This document shows positions 9,480 through 23,500 of a DNA stretch of 64,000 nucleotides, piece by piece. The translations under genes and the position numbers were made by a program. The notes under the pieces are model-generated. The model saw nothing but the letters and a program-made list of their open reading frames with translations. It made no database searches and had not been told where the DNA came from. The stretch is taken from assembly GCA_036583965.1 (NCBI GenBank), contig JAZBQD010000014.1, positions 45,937,490-46,001,489 of the forward strand, given 5' to 3'. Source of the stretch: Prunella strophiata. Taxonomy: Eukaryota; Chordata; Aves; Passeriformes; Prunellidae. Positions within the stretch are counted from its first letter, which is position 1. Each line of letters begins with the position of its first letter.

Positions 9480-12400
9480 TGATGTATATACATAAGTAGA
9501 CTACAGGGAGGATACAAATTAAGGCATGGAAGGAGGTAGCTGCTGGTCCACCAGAGATCCCAGGGTTCAGCTAGGACACGGAGTTCTTAAGCATGCCATA
9601 AGATAAATTCCGTGTACTAAATATCTCACCCTTTTCTCTAAAGACCACATTGTTCTGCCAAAGCAGATGCTCCTTAATTCTTTCTTCTAGTAGCAGTAAG
9701 CATATAATTAATCACTCTGCAGTGACCATGGCTTAAGGTGTTCCCAAGCTAACTTAGGAGCAGTACATATTTATTGTACTCAAAGAACCAGACGTTTTTA
9801 TATGCAGCATTCACTGACCCACATGCATTACATATGTCCCATTTTAATTCTTCCAACAACAATAGCTGCTGTGACTATCACTTTCTCTCTCCTCATTGCC
9901 ACTGTATACCAGAGACCTTGAAAAGGAAGATGGACAGGAGAAGACAAATCGACTCTGTACAGATCATTTACAATACCTGCAGTCTTTGCAGATGGACAGT
10001 CCCATGCATGTCCCCAGGAAGCTATGTATCAAAACCACATCTAGATACATTTTTTGTCATTGTAGTAGCTGAAGGTCATATAAATGTCCTTTTCAAGCAC
10101 AGGAGCAGTGATTGATGTCCTCTTCAATCACCTCTCAGCCACAGGAGAAACATGGAACTCCACAATAAAAGTCTGTAGCAGGATATGTCCTCAGATATAT
10201 TTTAGAAACTGAGTTCAAATACTGCAGCCAGCTGGATTTATTAAATGTTTTCTGGACTGCCAAAGGGTGCTCAGAGAATAAGAAAGCAAAACATCAACAC
10301 AAAATTTTAGGATACAAAAACCTAATCTATACAGAAGGTGAAATCATACAGTGAGAACTATAGTGACATGCAATATTAAAGCAGCTTCAGTTTTGGTTTG
10401 CTCCCCAAGTTCAGCTTCTCAAAATTCATCTTTGTGCTCTCATTCAAAATCTCTGGTTGTATGAGCAACTTGTTGGACAGTTCTATGTATGAAAGTGCCT
10501 GGTGTATGAAAAGATCTGTCCAAGCCCAAGGTCCTAACTAAAGCCTAAACTAAGTGGGGGGTTTTGGTGCAGCTTCTGCTCATTTAGAGTGCTGACAGCA
10601 TTGCTGTTCTAATAACTAAAACAAGATATTTTTCTGCTTGCAGCTAGTGTATACAAGCCTTACCTGCAAGTTAGCAATATAAAGAGGATTTGAGACACCC
10701 AGAGCAAGCTAGTTTCATGGCTGGCTTGACTTTATGTTTACAAGATGAAAATGTCCCCCACAAAGGGTGTGGACATGACATGGTGCTCAAGATGCCCACA
10801 TCACAAGCTAGAATCAAGGTCAACACCACAAAAGGAGACACATCCATTTGCAGACTATACCCCCACTATAAGGATGAAAAGAACATATTACAGCCTCGAT
10901 GTTCATTGCCATATATTAGGGTTGCAATAATAAAAAACAGTCTATAAAGCAGATGGGAAAGAGTGAGGTAAAGACAAAAACTGTAAAATTAATGCTGTGG
11001 AAAATATAGAAAAAATACTCTAGTTCAAGCCTATAAAAGGGAGGCACATAAACACACAGAAAGTTTGTAGATGAAGGGGTGTGGGGTGAACACTGTGTCA
11101 GAGGGACTGGCTTTGACAGGGAACAAGATGCTCTGATAGAAAAGGAATTGATTAGCTGGCAACAGGGGTGGTTGGCCCACTTCCAAGTTTTGCTTGGGGT
11201 TATATTCTTAAAATTTTTATGCCTGAAATAACTGGAGATTGCATATAAGAACTAATGAGGCAGACACTGTTGTTCTTTTCCTCCTAACAGATGGCCAGAA
11301 AGCTATTATTGATTCCAGATATTATCTGCTATAATTGAAATCAGGTCCTCTTGGTAGCAAAAGCAAATTTTAAAGTTTTTATTCTGGACTTAAAAGTGCC
11401 ATTCTCTTAAGAGATTGAGACTTTCAGGAACAACTATTTCAAGGGGTTTTGCTTCTGTTCAGCAGTTGAAAAAAAAAAGAAAAAATCTGTAACAAATGAA
11501 AATGGGATGTTTCTAACATTGTGAAGTTATTATATTGGTTAAAACAGTCAATACTGTATTTTGACATGATGACGGAAAACTGGACTTGCTTTTATGCAGG
11601 TTTTTGGGTTTTTGATGAGTAATGCCATGTATATATTGCCTTTGAGGAAGGTTCTGATTCAGTGGTCTTTTTGCAGAAATATAAAAACTATCCTTTGATA
11701 TGGCCTTATGCATAGTAAATACAACAGACATCTGGCACTGTGAGCAGCTGCAGAAAGTGCAACATCATCTTCACTGACAGCCATTACTCAAAAAGAATTA
11801 AAATCTGTCAACAACTCTCCCGAGCACACTGTTTGTAAGTTCACATCTGAAGCTGCTGGCCACTGGCAAGAAATGCAAGCATCCAGTAGTACAACTCTCA
11901 GCATTTTGTGGCACAGGGTCTCCTGAGCCACACATGCTGTTTCTGTGTTTAACAATCATGGATGCCTTTTTCTTCTATGAATTTCCTAATTAGAATTTAT
12001 ATGCATCCTAATATCAGTGTCCACAAACTCATAGTAAGCTTTCTAGTTTAAGTATGCTCACGCAAGAAAAAGTCTTCCTTTCATCTCACAGTGCAATTTC
12101 TTGTGCACTTGTTCCTGTGGGAAAGTTTGAATACTGAAATCTCTCGTCACCCTCTCTGCTGCACTTTTTTCAGGATAAAGCCTTTTCCTCCTCAAAAGAA
12201 GCTGAAGAACCTTTTCAGGTTTCAAAACAGGCAGGATTACTAGCAGCAGAAACACATGGAGGCATGCAGCTTTCCTAATGCCAAATGGCCAGAGCTGACT
12301 GCAAAAGGCCATCACGTGCATTGAGCTTTGCCTGCATATGAATTGATCTGGATGGAGCAGAACGACAGCACAGCTCCATGCTCGTGCTTCTAACACACGA

Positions 12401-14324
12401 GTTAATTCGGGCATCTGTTCATAATGCATTGTGCTGCCTACAGCCACCCCAGGAGGCTTGCTGCAGACCAGCAACAAGCTAATGAAGACAGAGGCAGAAA
12501 AGAGACAGGGAGCGGGGTGGGGAATCGATTTAATCTCCTTTCAATAAACACAATATATACAAATGTTAGTTTCAATAACAGCAGTGATCCTTAAATCTCT
12601 TGCAGATTACCGAGGATAAACACTTTCAAATTTGTATTGAAATAAAAGAATGTGAGTTCTCTTGTCTGTGTATACCACAATTAAAAGGATCAAATGCATA
12701 GTTCAGATAATGACAGCTCAGTGTGACTTTTGAATATCTCAAGTGCTGCTCACATGCAGCAGTCAGTTTTCTTAAGAGATGAGAGCTTGCATGGAATTTT
12801 CCTAACACAAGTATTTATTGAACAGCTATTCATGAAAATACAGTCGAGGCAAGTAAAACATAATCAAAAAACTTTGCATCAATGTCCAAGCATTGAAAAG
12901 TACTGTAAAAAGTAGAATAGATATAGAAAACTAGTGCTCAATTGCCTGTAAAACAAAAATCTGGAATTCCTACTGCTGATAGCACTGCCTACCTGTACAG
13001 ATAAGGCAAATACCAAGGCTTGAAATACACAAAGGACTGTGGAGCTGCAGCAGATTGCATTCCCTCCTGTGCCCAGCTCAACATTTGAATTCAGCAAGGT
13101 AATCACTTTCAAATCCCTGATTACAATGCTGCCAAAAACCATAGGACAATTCTAACACAGATAATCAGTTTAGTGTGAATGTCTGAATGCATGTCAAGCT
13201 CTCTTCATCCTGCATCTCAGCTACAGGCAGGCATGTTATAATCTCTTTGCTGACAGCTTGATCGGTTCTTCCAAAATCTGCAAACGATTTTGTTAACTCT
13301 TTGCTTTGGGTACCTTAGGTATTAGGACTATATATTAAAACAGAGCACTAAAAGTAGCAAGGGATGATGATACCTCTTTGCTGTTGAGAATCTAGAACAC
13401 CAAAACTGCAAACTTCAGCATGAACCAGTGTCCCTTTCCTTGCAGGTATGAGATTTCATTAATTGTTTTCTTTCTTCTATTAAACATCTAGTAAAGCCCT
13501 TTATATTCCTTGAAATCCTGCTTGATATATTTTTATGTCTATATCTTGTCTCTGCTAAGAGCATTCTCTTGCTATGCACTAGTTCTGGCACAAGGAATTT
13601 AAAAGTAAAAAGAAAAAAATGTCTTTACAAGTCCGGAAAATCTAGTACAACTTAAGAGTTTATGAATAAATGACACAACTCTTCCCGTGAACTTGGTCAG
13701 GAATGTCCTTTACAGAGAAGGAATGTCAATGTAAAACCCACCAGAGACATCATGGAAGAAGGCAAAGTGGACTCCATACAAACAGGTGTAGTCTTCATGC
13801 ATTTAATCTAATTATGATAAAGGAACTAGTCTGCAGCCAGTTCAACCAGTTGGTCTCACTTTAATCCTTTACTGTAGAGCTAGAGATGCAATTCAATGCA
13901 TTAAGACAGCCATATTAATCAGGAAGGATTAAATGTGAATATTCCTTTAGTACTTGGAAACAGCAACAACTTAAAAATCCAGCTAGAAGAAAGGAGTAAG
14001 TGAAAAAAGTAGGCTATTTTCAGATGACATTATCTGTAAGAACAACCTCGTTTAGCTAAAAATAACAATGTCTTTTATTAAGACTAAGTACTTCCAAAGT
14101 TCTAATGATTTTTAAACTTTGTTAAGGAATTGCCTTAATATTTAATATCATGATCAAGGAAAAGAGTTATAACTATTTACTTGGAAAAGTATTTATGTCT
14201 CATTCATAGCCTCTGGGGAAACAGTTTCTGAGCAAAATCAAACAAACCAGCAAGGGGTTTTCTAACTTCCTGTAAATGTCAGGTATGATAAAGAAGGGAT
14301 GATGAGACAACATAGTCACAAGCT
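9480..14324. other. Intron 1 segment without recognised features
   Basis: Short open frames occur on both strands (for example 9774-10115, 10690-10947 and 12058-12477), but none has a recognisable domain, and they vary as chance frames do. I see no RNA gene or identified repeat. Confidence 0.55.
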
Positions 14325-14561
14325 GTATTGGGGATGTTCAGGTTAGAATTCAAGAGGAATTTATTCACAGAAAGGGTTGTTAAACATTGAAAAAGACTGC
14401 CCAGGGAGGTGGTGAAGTCACCATACCTGGAGACATTCAAGAGACTGCTGGATATGGCACTTACTGCCCTGATCTAGTTGACAGGAGGGTGATTGATCAA
14501 AGGCTGGACTTGATAAACTTAGACATCTTTTCCAACCAAAATGATTCTGTGATTCTGTGAT
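14325..14561 (+). mobile_element. CR1 LINE 3'-end fragment
   Basis: About 240 bases of CR1 3' terminus: GGGGATGTTCAGGTTAGA at the left, an AAAGGGTTGTTAAACATTG block, CTGCCCAGGGAGGTGGTG, then a TTGATAAACTT-type segment, and the diagnostic end ATTCTGTGATTCTGTGA. It is 5' truncated and antisense to DOCK4. Confidence 0.88.
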
Positions 14562-15136
14562 GTATCCACAGCACAAATGCATCAACTGAAGTCTACCAAA
14601 GCCAACAAAGCTCCAAATGCCATATCTCATAGCAACTCTTCAGTACATTTTGTACTTCATTAAAGCCCACCAAAACCTCCAAAAACTTAAGAGACACAAA
14701 GTTGTAATTGCTTCAAATACAGATGTATGGTGTAATTTTGTATCTGCCAGAGGGTTTGCTGGCTACATGTCATATCCCTACAAAGCCAGCAGAAACTGAA
14801 GCAGGAAATTAAAAGCCTCACATGATTATAAACACAGGAGTTATCTTCCAGAAAACAGTTAAATTTTTCCAGAATAATAGGATTACAATTATTTCAAAGA
14901 AGGCCTTGAATACAAGAGTATGTGCTTACAATTGATTGCTGAATAATAATGTCAGAACAGTGAGTATGGTCCAAAGTCTAATAACCACACACTACCCTAT
15001 TCTCCTCTTTCCTCCCCAAAAGCATTATAACACACCATGCTTCTCTGAACTTAGGGGACATAACTTCAGAGCCCTGAACAAACTTTAAGTAGCACCATGC
15101 AAACTCAAGCTCAGAAGAGCTGTTGTCTTATAGACT

Positions 15137-15138
<2 letters not shown>

Positions 15139-15178
<40 letters not shown>
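15139..15178 (+). repeat. Poly(A) tract, 40 bases
   Basis: An uninterrupted run of 40 A, the longest homopolymer in the window. The 140 bases before it match no element I know, and I could not find flanking target-site repeats, so its origin as a retroposed tail is not shown. Its length may also be affected by sequencing. Confidence 0.9.
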
Positions 15179-15183
<5 letters not shown>

Positions 15184-16883
15184 CCACTGTGCAAACTGCA
15201 AGAATTACTCTTCACAACTACGAGAGGCACCCAAGAGGAACATGGGTAGACAACAGTGCAGTAGCTCAAAAACTCCACGTGCTTGCTATCAAAGGCTTGG
15301 GTAAATGAGACTGGCTTCCCCTTAAAATTGCACTGTTTACTCCCATTCAAGTAATAAATAGCATTCCAGGAAGCCAAGAAAAGCAGAGCATAAATTTTCT
15401 TCACTAATACAAGAGATAGGACACCCTTCCTCCACAACAAAGTCAGGTCTGTCAATTGACCATCGAGATGAAACACTTTCCATGTATTGTATGCTGTCTT
15501 GTATTTCCTTTGGAAAAGCAGGGTTTAATTCTGTATTTGACCTGCCATTAGTGGAAGACAATTCAAAAAACCCAAAACCAAACACACACACACAAAACCA
15601 AACACAAAACCAAATACAAAAAAATCAACACAGCCTGCAATTTTCAATGGCATTGTTATTCAGCTTGTCTGGTATTGTATTTCAGATGAGTTTTAGTCTT
15701 CTGCTAAGCTGCATTTCTCTGATATTCAACCCTATAATTATAAATGTATTTCAAGTACTTTTTTTTACCAATAAGACTTCTGTTTACTTTGACTTTAGCC
15801 TTCATGGAATGTTCTCTATGACATTTTATAACTAAATAAATTATTCTGCTTTTCTAAGCTATAAGCCTTAACCACCTTGCCACTTACAAAGAACAGTTAT
15901 TAAATATAATTTTTTTGCTGCACTTCAAAAATTATTGCAATATGGTATTTTTCAGAAATGAGACAAAAACCTTACCAACTTATACAATATGCAAATAGTG
16001 CAATTTAGCTAACACAAAAAATAAACTGGAATCGTAAGCTTCTGTAGCCTGTCCCGCAGATCAGCCAATTCTCTGTAGATAAAAATATCAGAAAATCTCC
16101 CTAAAGAAAGTAAAATTTCACAAGGTGTGGAATTAAGTGCAACTAAGGAAGACGATTACAAATCACTTACAAGTACCCTGGCATATGCTTTTTTTATCTT
16201 AAATGAGGCAGAACTTTCTTGATCCAGTGTAATTGAGAGGCATTTCAAATACACTGGAACACAGCTATCAGGACTAGTAAAGCAAAACTACTTCCTCCTG
16301 TGAAAATCCTCAGAGACAGCTGAATGCAAGTTTAAACATCCCACTCTGGCTTTAAGCTGGTTTATTAGGTTTAATGGTTGGAAATAACCACTGCACTTTT
16401 CAGACTGATTTCAACAGCTGAGCCAGCAGAATTCAGTGTATTTAGCCCTGCAGGGTTTCATCACTAATCCATAATCTCTGTAAAGTTAAAACTTCAGGGA
16501 TATTTAAAGAAATCCTACAATTATTTTAAAATGTGTGACCAAATAGAAACGTAACAAGTGCATACACTTTTTTCCTTATTCAAAGCTCCAAAAATGGATG
16601 TATTTTAACAGTGTTTCTGTGGCACAGTGCACTTTCAAAAATCCAAGTCTAGGGTCTTCTTGGAAAGTCAGAACCTTCACTTTCTGTTCATTCTTGCTTA
16701 AGAATAGTACCTATTATTCCAAAATTAAGGGCGAAGAGAGTTTAGGTTCAGGTGGTAACTGATTACATAGGCACAAAAGAACATGAGAAAAATGTATCTG
16801 AAAAGTATATGCAACCAATTAAGGTAATGAAGAGTTTTTAAATGTTTATATTATGATTCATTGATTCATATGAACTTTTATCC

Positions 16884-16905
16884 TTTTTTTTTTTTTTTTT
16901 TTTTT
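16884..16905 (+). repeat. Poly(T) tract, 22 bases
   Basis: A T run followed by AACAG on the + strand. In the DOCK4 transcript this is an A run. Confidence 0.9.
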
Positions 16906-18393
16906 AACAGTATTTCAAGAGACAGGACAGTTCCTTTGGTTTTAACACCTTGGAAGAGTCACTAAAAATCTGTGCCATTGTAACAGTTCTATCCCCTCTA
17001 GATTTGGCACAGAAGCCTAGGAATACATTCAGATACCACAAGTGCAGAAAAACAGGAAAAACAATGATGCTGTTTTAAGAAATTAGTACTGTCAGACACA
17101 CACTATCATCTGAAACCATAAAATACTTCCTGAGTGAAACTAATCACGGTTTTGACAAGTAACTGGGCAGTGCCAGGCAAAGCAGACACAGGGAATTCTT
17201 GTCTGTAATTATTAAGGCGTTTTTCAACCCTTCTCCAGTTGAAAGAATGTACAGGACTCTTTCCTGAAACTCAAAGACAAAAACTCTTTTTTCCACCTAA
17301 CAAAAATTGTCAGACAAGTAAAAAAAACAAAATTTTGTGTCAATCCAGTGTCTGCCAGCAAGTTAGGAAATGCTGAAATAAGCTAACACAAATTAAGGAG
17401 ATTTGCAATCTATCCACTTGGCCACTGTCCACACCATTAAGCCAGATGCCACGTGCTTGTTCTGCACTGAATCAAGCTACAAAACTCACAGAGTTAAAGA
17501 AAAAGACACTGCCAAACTTCACTTGAATGTGGCATGGACAAGGTACGGAATGAAGGGAAATGAAAAGTCAAAGCAAGACCTTCAGCAAAGGAGTGCAGAT
17601 CTTCCTCCCTAGGAAGGAGGAAGAGGGAGAGAACACAAACAAACTGCAGCTCCAGGACTACACTTGGCCACAGTGCCACAGAGAGCCACCACACCAGAGC
17701 AAATCACACACACCTGACAGAATCAATACACTGATTTAAAATCATTCATTTTCATAAATACTTTGGGAATTTTTCCCTACAATTAATAGCCTCCAAATAA
17801 TAATAACATAGACCTCATGGGATTTATCCAGGAGCTAAAGTATGGGAAAGACAAAACTCTATTTTTCTCCCATGCTTGAAAAGACCTTCTGAAACAAGAA
17901 CATCAAACTCATGCAGACATTAGTGTCTTGATTCAGCTTATTAGTTTTTCCGTGTTTGTACTCCACCAAGCAGTTTCTGATCTCAACTTCAGCTTCAATA
18001 GCAAAACACAGGTGTTGAACATTAGTAAATTAGACAAACAGTTTACTGTGAGGTTGATCTAAAAGTGAGTGAAACAAGCCCTTAGGACTGATGAGATGAA
18101 CATTATGTAGCATGTCTACTATACAGAGAATTCTTCTTTTGAAGAAAAGACTTTCAAAGTCACTGGAAAAAAAAAAATCACTTGCTGAGAGGGAAACCAA
18201 ATGGCAAAATTGAAGATGGTAAAGCACAAACATTTAAAAACAGTAACTTTCCTTAGTCACAGCTGAACAACTGTATGCTTTAGTATTTCTGCACTACTCT
18301 CTTCCCCTCTCTCAAAAGGTCTTTTGCCCAAGGACTCTGAATTTAAATAGTCAAGAGAGAGAGAGACATAAGAGGTAAATATATATGGACTTG

Positions 18394-18496
18394 TACATCT
18401 TAATGTGCACAAGTCCGTGGGACCCAAGGACATTCATCTGTGGGTCCTGATCTTTAAGGTTCATTTCAACTCTTAACATTCTGTGATTCTATGAAA
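18394..18496 (+). mobile_element. Short CR1 fragment with internal deletion
   Basis: Only about 100 bases. The left end reads like the CR1 ORF2 segment containing GTGCACAAGTCCGTGGGACC, and the right end is the CR1 terminus GATCTTTAAGGTTCATTTC followed by ATTCTGTGATTCTATGA. Two distant parts of CR1 are therefore joined. Confidence 0.75.
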
Positions 18497-20346
18497 TATT
18501 GAATCCCTGGAGCACTATACGTGAACAAACACTGTTTGGATTTGACTCAGCTGTTGGATTTGATCCCACTCACTAATTAAAACAATTACAGGTGTGTAAA
18601 TAATCAACAACAGGCCTAGCCTGCAATGGGTATATTTTTCCTAACACCAAATTGAAAGGACCAAATTAAAGAAAAATGTCATTTTTCCTTGCAAAAAGAC
18701 AGTAGGAGTAAAAAGAGCAGGAAGGGATTTGCAGCACACTGCACAGTTAAACTTGAGGAGGAAAAGGAAAGTAAGAGGCACATCAAGGCTTGCAACTTTC
18801 TTTTAGCTTCCTTAGACAATTTCAACTCACTTATTAAAAATATGCTATTTATTAACTCTAAAATTACCATCCAAATTAAAAGGAACCCCTTTTCCACTTC
18901 ACTGGGATTGCTTGAAAGGTCAGCCAACAATCACTGCTGGGCTCGGGCTGAAATTCATTATTTCCAGCCAGCAGTAATGTTAATGGCTATGATAATTACA
19001 GTCATTGGTGATTTGGTTACTTGTTGTGCCAGAAAGAGATACCATTATGTGACCAACATAATCCCACCTAATCCTTGAAGGCTTGCATATAAACCACAGA
19101 GGTGTCACAGAAAGATGAGAAACATCAATGAAGTGTTATGACTTTTCATACTTGTTTTCTAAAATGCATGGAAATTAGATGATTTAACACTTTCAGTCTC
19201 CAAAAAGGATGGGAGACGTCAAGTGAGCCAAAACACAATATTCTTGCTCAAGTACATCTTGTGGAATTTGCAGCCTTTGCATTTCAGCTGGATTAGAAGT
19301 GAGAAGACACACTATGAATTTTATTTGGAAATACCCCTACTACCCTTTATTTGGAAATACCCAATGTTTCAACCTTTTCTGAAAGTTTATTTTCATCATA
19401 ACTCTATCATTTCTATTTTACTGTTTCAATTCCTTACCCTCCCTTTATCATTTTAAGGACTGAACAAAACATCAACACTGGCACATAGAATGTTCAAGTA
19501 GTGATGGACAAATTAGAATTAAATTTAATTGAAGATGTCTTTAATTTATGCCTTTGTAAAAGCAGCAAGGTAGTACCTGGGACAAAGAAAGGATGTGATC
19601 TTAAGTGTGAAGACTGGTCATCACTACAAATACTAAACTGATCAATGGAAATATTTTAATGTAGGGCAAGTACCTACCAAAGACTACAATACCATCTTAA
19701 CCATTCAACCTTGCAACTTGCTTTGCCCAAACCATTCCATTTTTCAATGTACTGTATCAGGACTAGGGATTAACATATATAAATATTCAGGGTTGACCTG
19801 GTTTCATCAAAGTTAGCCCTATTTAAAACTTGTCTGGCTAGGACTAGGAAGTGGAATTAGGTGACAGGACAAGGGTGTTCTGAGTTTTCTGGTTTGGGGT
19901 AGGTTTTTCTCCTTTAGTAATTCTTAAAATATATCTAATTTGTTCTAAAATTATTGAAAAATAAAAGATCTCTGGTTTTAGCAATACAAAAGCTAACCCC
20001 AAGTATAGCAGAGCAAAAACTGGAACAGTTCAGATAGACGTATTTTATCTTATTCCTCACTGATTTAGGGTAGTAGTAAATGAGAAAAAAGCTCTCCAGT
20101 TTTGTCTCTTCCCTTATTAAAACCCTGCTTACCACCTTTGGAAGCACATCTTTTGCAATTTAGCACTTCATACTTAATGTTGGGGTTTTTTTTAACCATA
20201 GAATTGCTAATGAAAAGGAACTAATAATTTATGCTTTTCAAAACTATGAATTATTCATAAACTATAAGACATGTAGAATCATATATTCTGATTCCTACTG
20301 AAGTAGTTTGAAATAGCAGCACTAGTGGCAAAATAGCCACTATTGG
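18497..20346. other. Intron 1 segment, mostly unique
   Basis: A perfect 17-base direct repeat (TTTATTTGGAAATACCC) occurs at 19320-19336 and 19346-19362. No other feature is recognised. Confidence 0.6.
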
Positions 20347-20535
20347 AGTCATAGAATCACTTAGCTTGAAAGGGACCCTTAGGACTGAGTCCAAACATAA
20401 AATACACTACAGTGCATCCATGTAAACCATACTGCACACATTTCTCAGCAGGCTCATTAACTCCTGCCTACTTATCACATAAAAGTATCTAATCTTAAAT
20501 TTGCTACCAAGAAAGTTCTTCCAGAGTAATTTTGG
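20347..20535 (-). mobile_element. Decayed CR1 3' end, minus orientation
   Basis: The start, GTCATAGAATCACTTAGCTT then GAAAGGGACCCTTAGGACTG and GAGTCCAAAC, is the reverse complement of a CR1 3' terminus. Further right, the TAAACCATACTGCACACATT and AAGAAAGTTCTTCC blocks still resemble the same subfamily, but weakly. The first 100 bases are secure and the right boundary is approximate. It is one of only two CR1 copies in the same sense as DOCK4. Confidence 0.75.
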
Positions 20536-23500
20536 TGTCTCTGCAAGACACTACACTCTGCCATACAGTCACAAATATCCAAATGCCAGAGTGGCTATAG
20601 TTCATGTATGTCAGTTTTACTCTTCTTGTATTCCAGTATTCCTAAGATGACAAAAAGAAAAACAACGACCAGACCTTGACAAAGCTGTGGTGAGAAGAAG
20701 AATATTCTGGCAATGACCTACAACATTTTGGCACAGGACAAATGTTTCCAATTGAGTTTGCCCTGGAATTCATAAGGCTGACACTGGGAGGATGGTACAA
20801 AACCTGTAGCTGCTATATTTTGTCTGATATAAGTTAGAAACTTAAAACCATGAAAACAAGACAGTATTCTCTTACATAATAAAAAATAAAAAATCATAAA
20901 AAACAACCCTCAAACAACAACAAACAAACAAAAAACCAAGAATAAAAAAAAATTAAAGAGAATAAAAAATCAAGGAAAATCAAAATAAAATCAAGGGAAA
21001 GGAATCAAGGAACTCATCAGAGGCTTGTGATGAGAAACTGTGTATTATTCCCAGTAAAACCAAGCGGTAACATAAACACAAGTACTGAAACTACTGTATC
21101 CTGCAACAGGGAATTCACTGAAGTTCCTAATCTCATCATAAGACTCTAAAGTAGGTCACAGCAAGCTTAAAAATTGACAGAAAGCAAAGAATAAGGGGTA
21201 ATAGTATGCAAATCACCTTCTTTGCAAAGTTGATACTTCTTCCCCCTCCCCCCTTGATTTTGACAAAGCCTCAAATACAAAAGGATCCACTGTCCCTGAA
21301 AACAGAAAAATATTTATGAACACACCATTAAAAACATGTACTAATGACAAATCATGTGCTTTTAGACCATGTCTAATTGATCTAGAATTCCTTCAGCAAT
21401 TATTTTTCCTTAATTACTGATTTACATCTGGCCAGTGTTATCTTAAATGTTGTGATTAGAAAGTATTAAAAAGACCAGCCACATGATACATAAATCCTAG
21501 TTGAAAATACACACGTAATTATAAAAACCTTTTTTCCCCCCACAAAATTATACTCTCACAACCCAGGAGAATTTAATCTTACTTTTGCACAGATGTTAGA
21601 ACAAACGTCAATTAAATTATGTTCTTGTGAAAAGTAAAGAGGAAAACAACAGTTATTTCTTTTAGAGCAACAATTTTAAGTAAACACTGTGCAACCAAAT
21701 TTATCTTGAAATTCATCACATCAAGAAAATTACATTTTTTGGTAAAACAAAGGAAAAATTAACCAAGGATGAAAAATGTCTACAAAGTGTCTGGCTTCAT
21801 TACATCAGAAACTGTAATCATGATTTTCATTACTTAATATGCTTAACACTCAGTAATTAAGTGATATTTGTCTCCTCCCTATGTCCAACAAGTTAACTTG
21901 GACTAAATTTAGGACATCAGAAGCTCAAAACAGCTTTGTTCAGTCCAAGGAAAGGTCAAAGGTTGATGGTAAACTTCTCCACTATAAGTAAAACTCCTAT
22001 AAGCAGATCCTAATTAATATTCTTAAATCTGAAGGACATATTCTGATAGATAACTAGCAGCTAGAGATTTTGTTTCCAGCTCAAAGTTTCAGATTTCACC
22101 CTGGGAATAAAGCATTGCACTCATGATATATTTAGTTAACAGTGAAATGCTGCTGCACCAGCTCTGCATTCAACACAGCATATCAATCTTATTCCACATT
22201 ATTATACCCAAGAAATAATCTACCTCCTGCCAAACAATTCTTTTTCTTTATTTCTTTACACCCCGTTTTAAAAACATTTTCAGATTTCAGTACTTTACAC
22301 TTGCAGAACTTTGATAGAAAAAGGACAAAACATAAGTGGTTATAGCAGGGAAAATTATGCTGGATACAATACAGTAACCAGGAGAGATCATGTGTGTAAA
22401 ATTTGAGTTTTGTTCTCTAGATTTCAAGAGTCCCAATACAATACTTGCATTTATTGTCAATATACGGTCATGTTTTCAAATGTCTGCTTTGTAATCAAGG
22501 TAGCTGTATGTAAGAAAATCTTTCAAATCCAAATTTTACTTAAGGTGCTGGAATAGAACTTCCTAAAATTATTTCATGAGACTTTAAATATTTAGTAAAT
22601 CAACTGCCACAGTTTAGAGTATCTGTCTATCCCTGCCCACAGGTTATATCACAAGCACTTTATTGCTAAGAGGTTAGTAACATATGTCTGCAAACTTTGG
22701 GTGGGCAACGGGAATCAAGAATCATTAAACTTCAATGACTTCCGCAAAAACCAGACTATGTCTGTTGCAAAGGGAAGATACTCCAAGACAGAGTAAATTT
22801 TATAAACTATTAATGCAAATTCTTCTAAATCTTGGCCACAGGTGAGCTGAGGTGGAGAGATTTGGAAGAAGCCACAAAAGGAAGAGGAAGAATTGAGGAA
22901 TCTGAAGAAGTTGCAGAAAGGTTCTGCAGAAGAGAGAATGATGGATGCTTACAGGAATGATGTTTTCAAACACTCCAATGTAGGCAAAAGAAAGCCAGCA
23001 TCAGAGAAGTTAGAAAACTCAGGCAGGGTGGAAATGTTAAAATATTTCACCTGTGAGAAATGGAGCAATTATGTGAGAAATCTTTTGGGAACATATATAT
23101 TCTTAAATATTGTTAGTATCCTTTCAATAGAGCATTTGCCTACAGAGACGACTGTAAACATTCAGTGCCAACAGAATGGTTAGACCAGCATCTTTTCAGG
23201 ACAGAATTCTTCTGAGATTGTAAGTGGTCCACCAAATCAGAGATTGGACCTGCTTTCATGAAAAAGCAGAATACAGATAACCCACACTAGGCAAGTGCAG
23301 CTGAAACTCTGGATGAATCTACCATAACCTAAGAAACCCTAAGGTTGTCATTCTGAAGTGACACCAAATAATGTTAACACAAGCCTACAGCTCCCACACA
23401 GTTGGATGTTGGTATCCATTCAGACAGAAGGTTAACTGCTGACATAAAGAAAACTGCAAAGGAACTTTAATCTGAAAAGAAAGGAGAGGTGCCAAATTCA

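Larger units (their letters stand above)
14562..18393. other. Intron 1 segment with homopolymers and simple repeats
   Basis: It holds the 40-A tract at 15139-15178, an AAAACC/ACACAC-rich stretch at about 15570-15625, a T22 tract at 16884-16905 and a short GA repeat at about 18355-18364. No gene is supported. Confidence 0.6.

Noticed and set aside
10690..10947. 85-codon + strand frame in a slightly GC-richer stretch
   Set aside because: No homology recognised, and a second frame overlaps it in another phase. It is best read as chance.
12058..12477. 139-codon minus-strand frame
   Set aside because: It is in the DOCK4 sense direction, but has no DOCK-like sequence or recognised domain, and I saw no suitable exon borders.
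15001..15178. Processed pseudogene or retrocopy ending in the 40-A tract
   Set aside because: The sequence before the tract matches no transcript I recognise, and I could not find flanking target duplications.
16884..16910. Splice-acceptor-like T22-AACAG on the + strand
   Set aside because: A pyrimidine run plus AG arises automatically at a poly(T) tract. There is no open exon or donor downstream on that strand.
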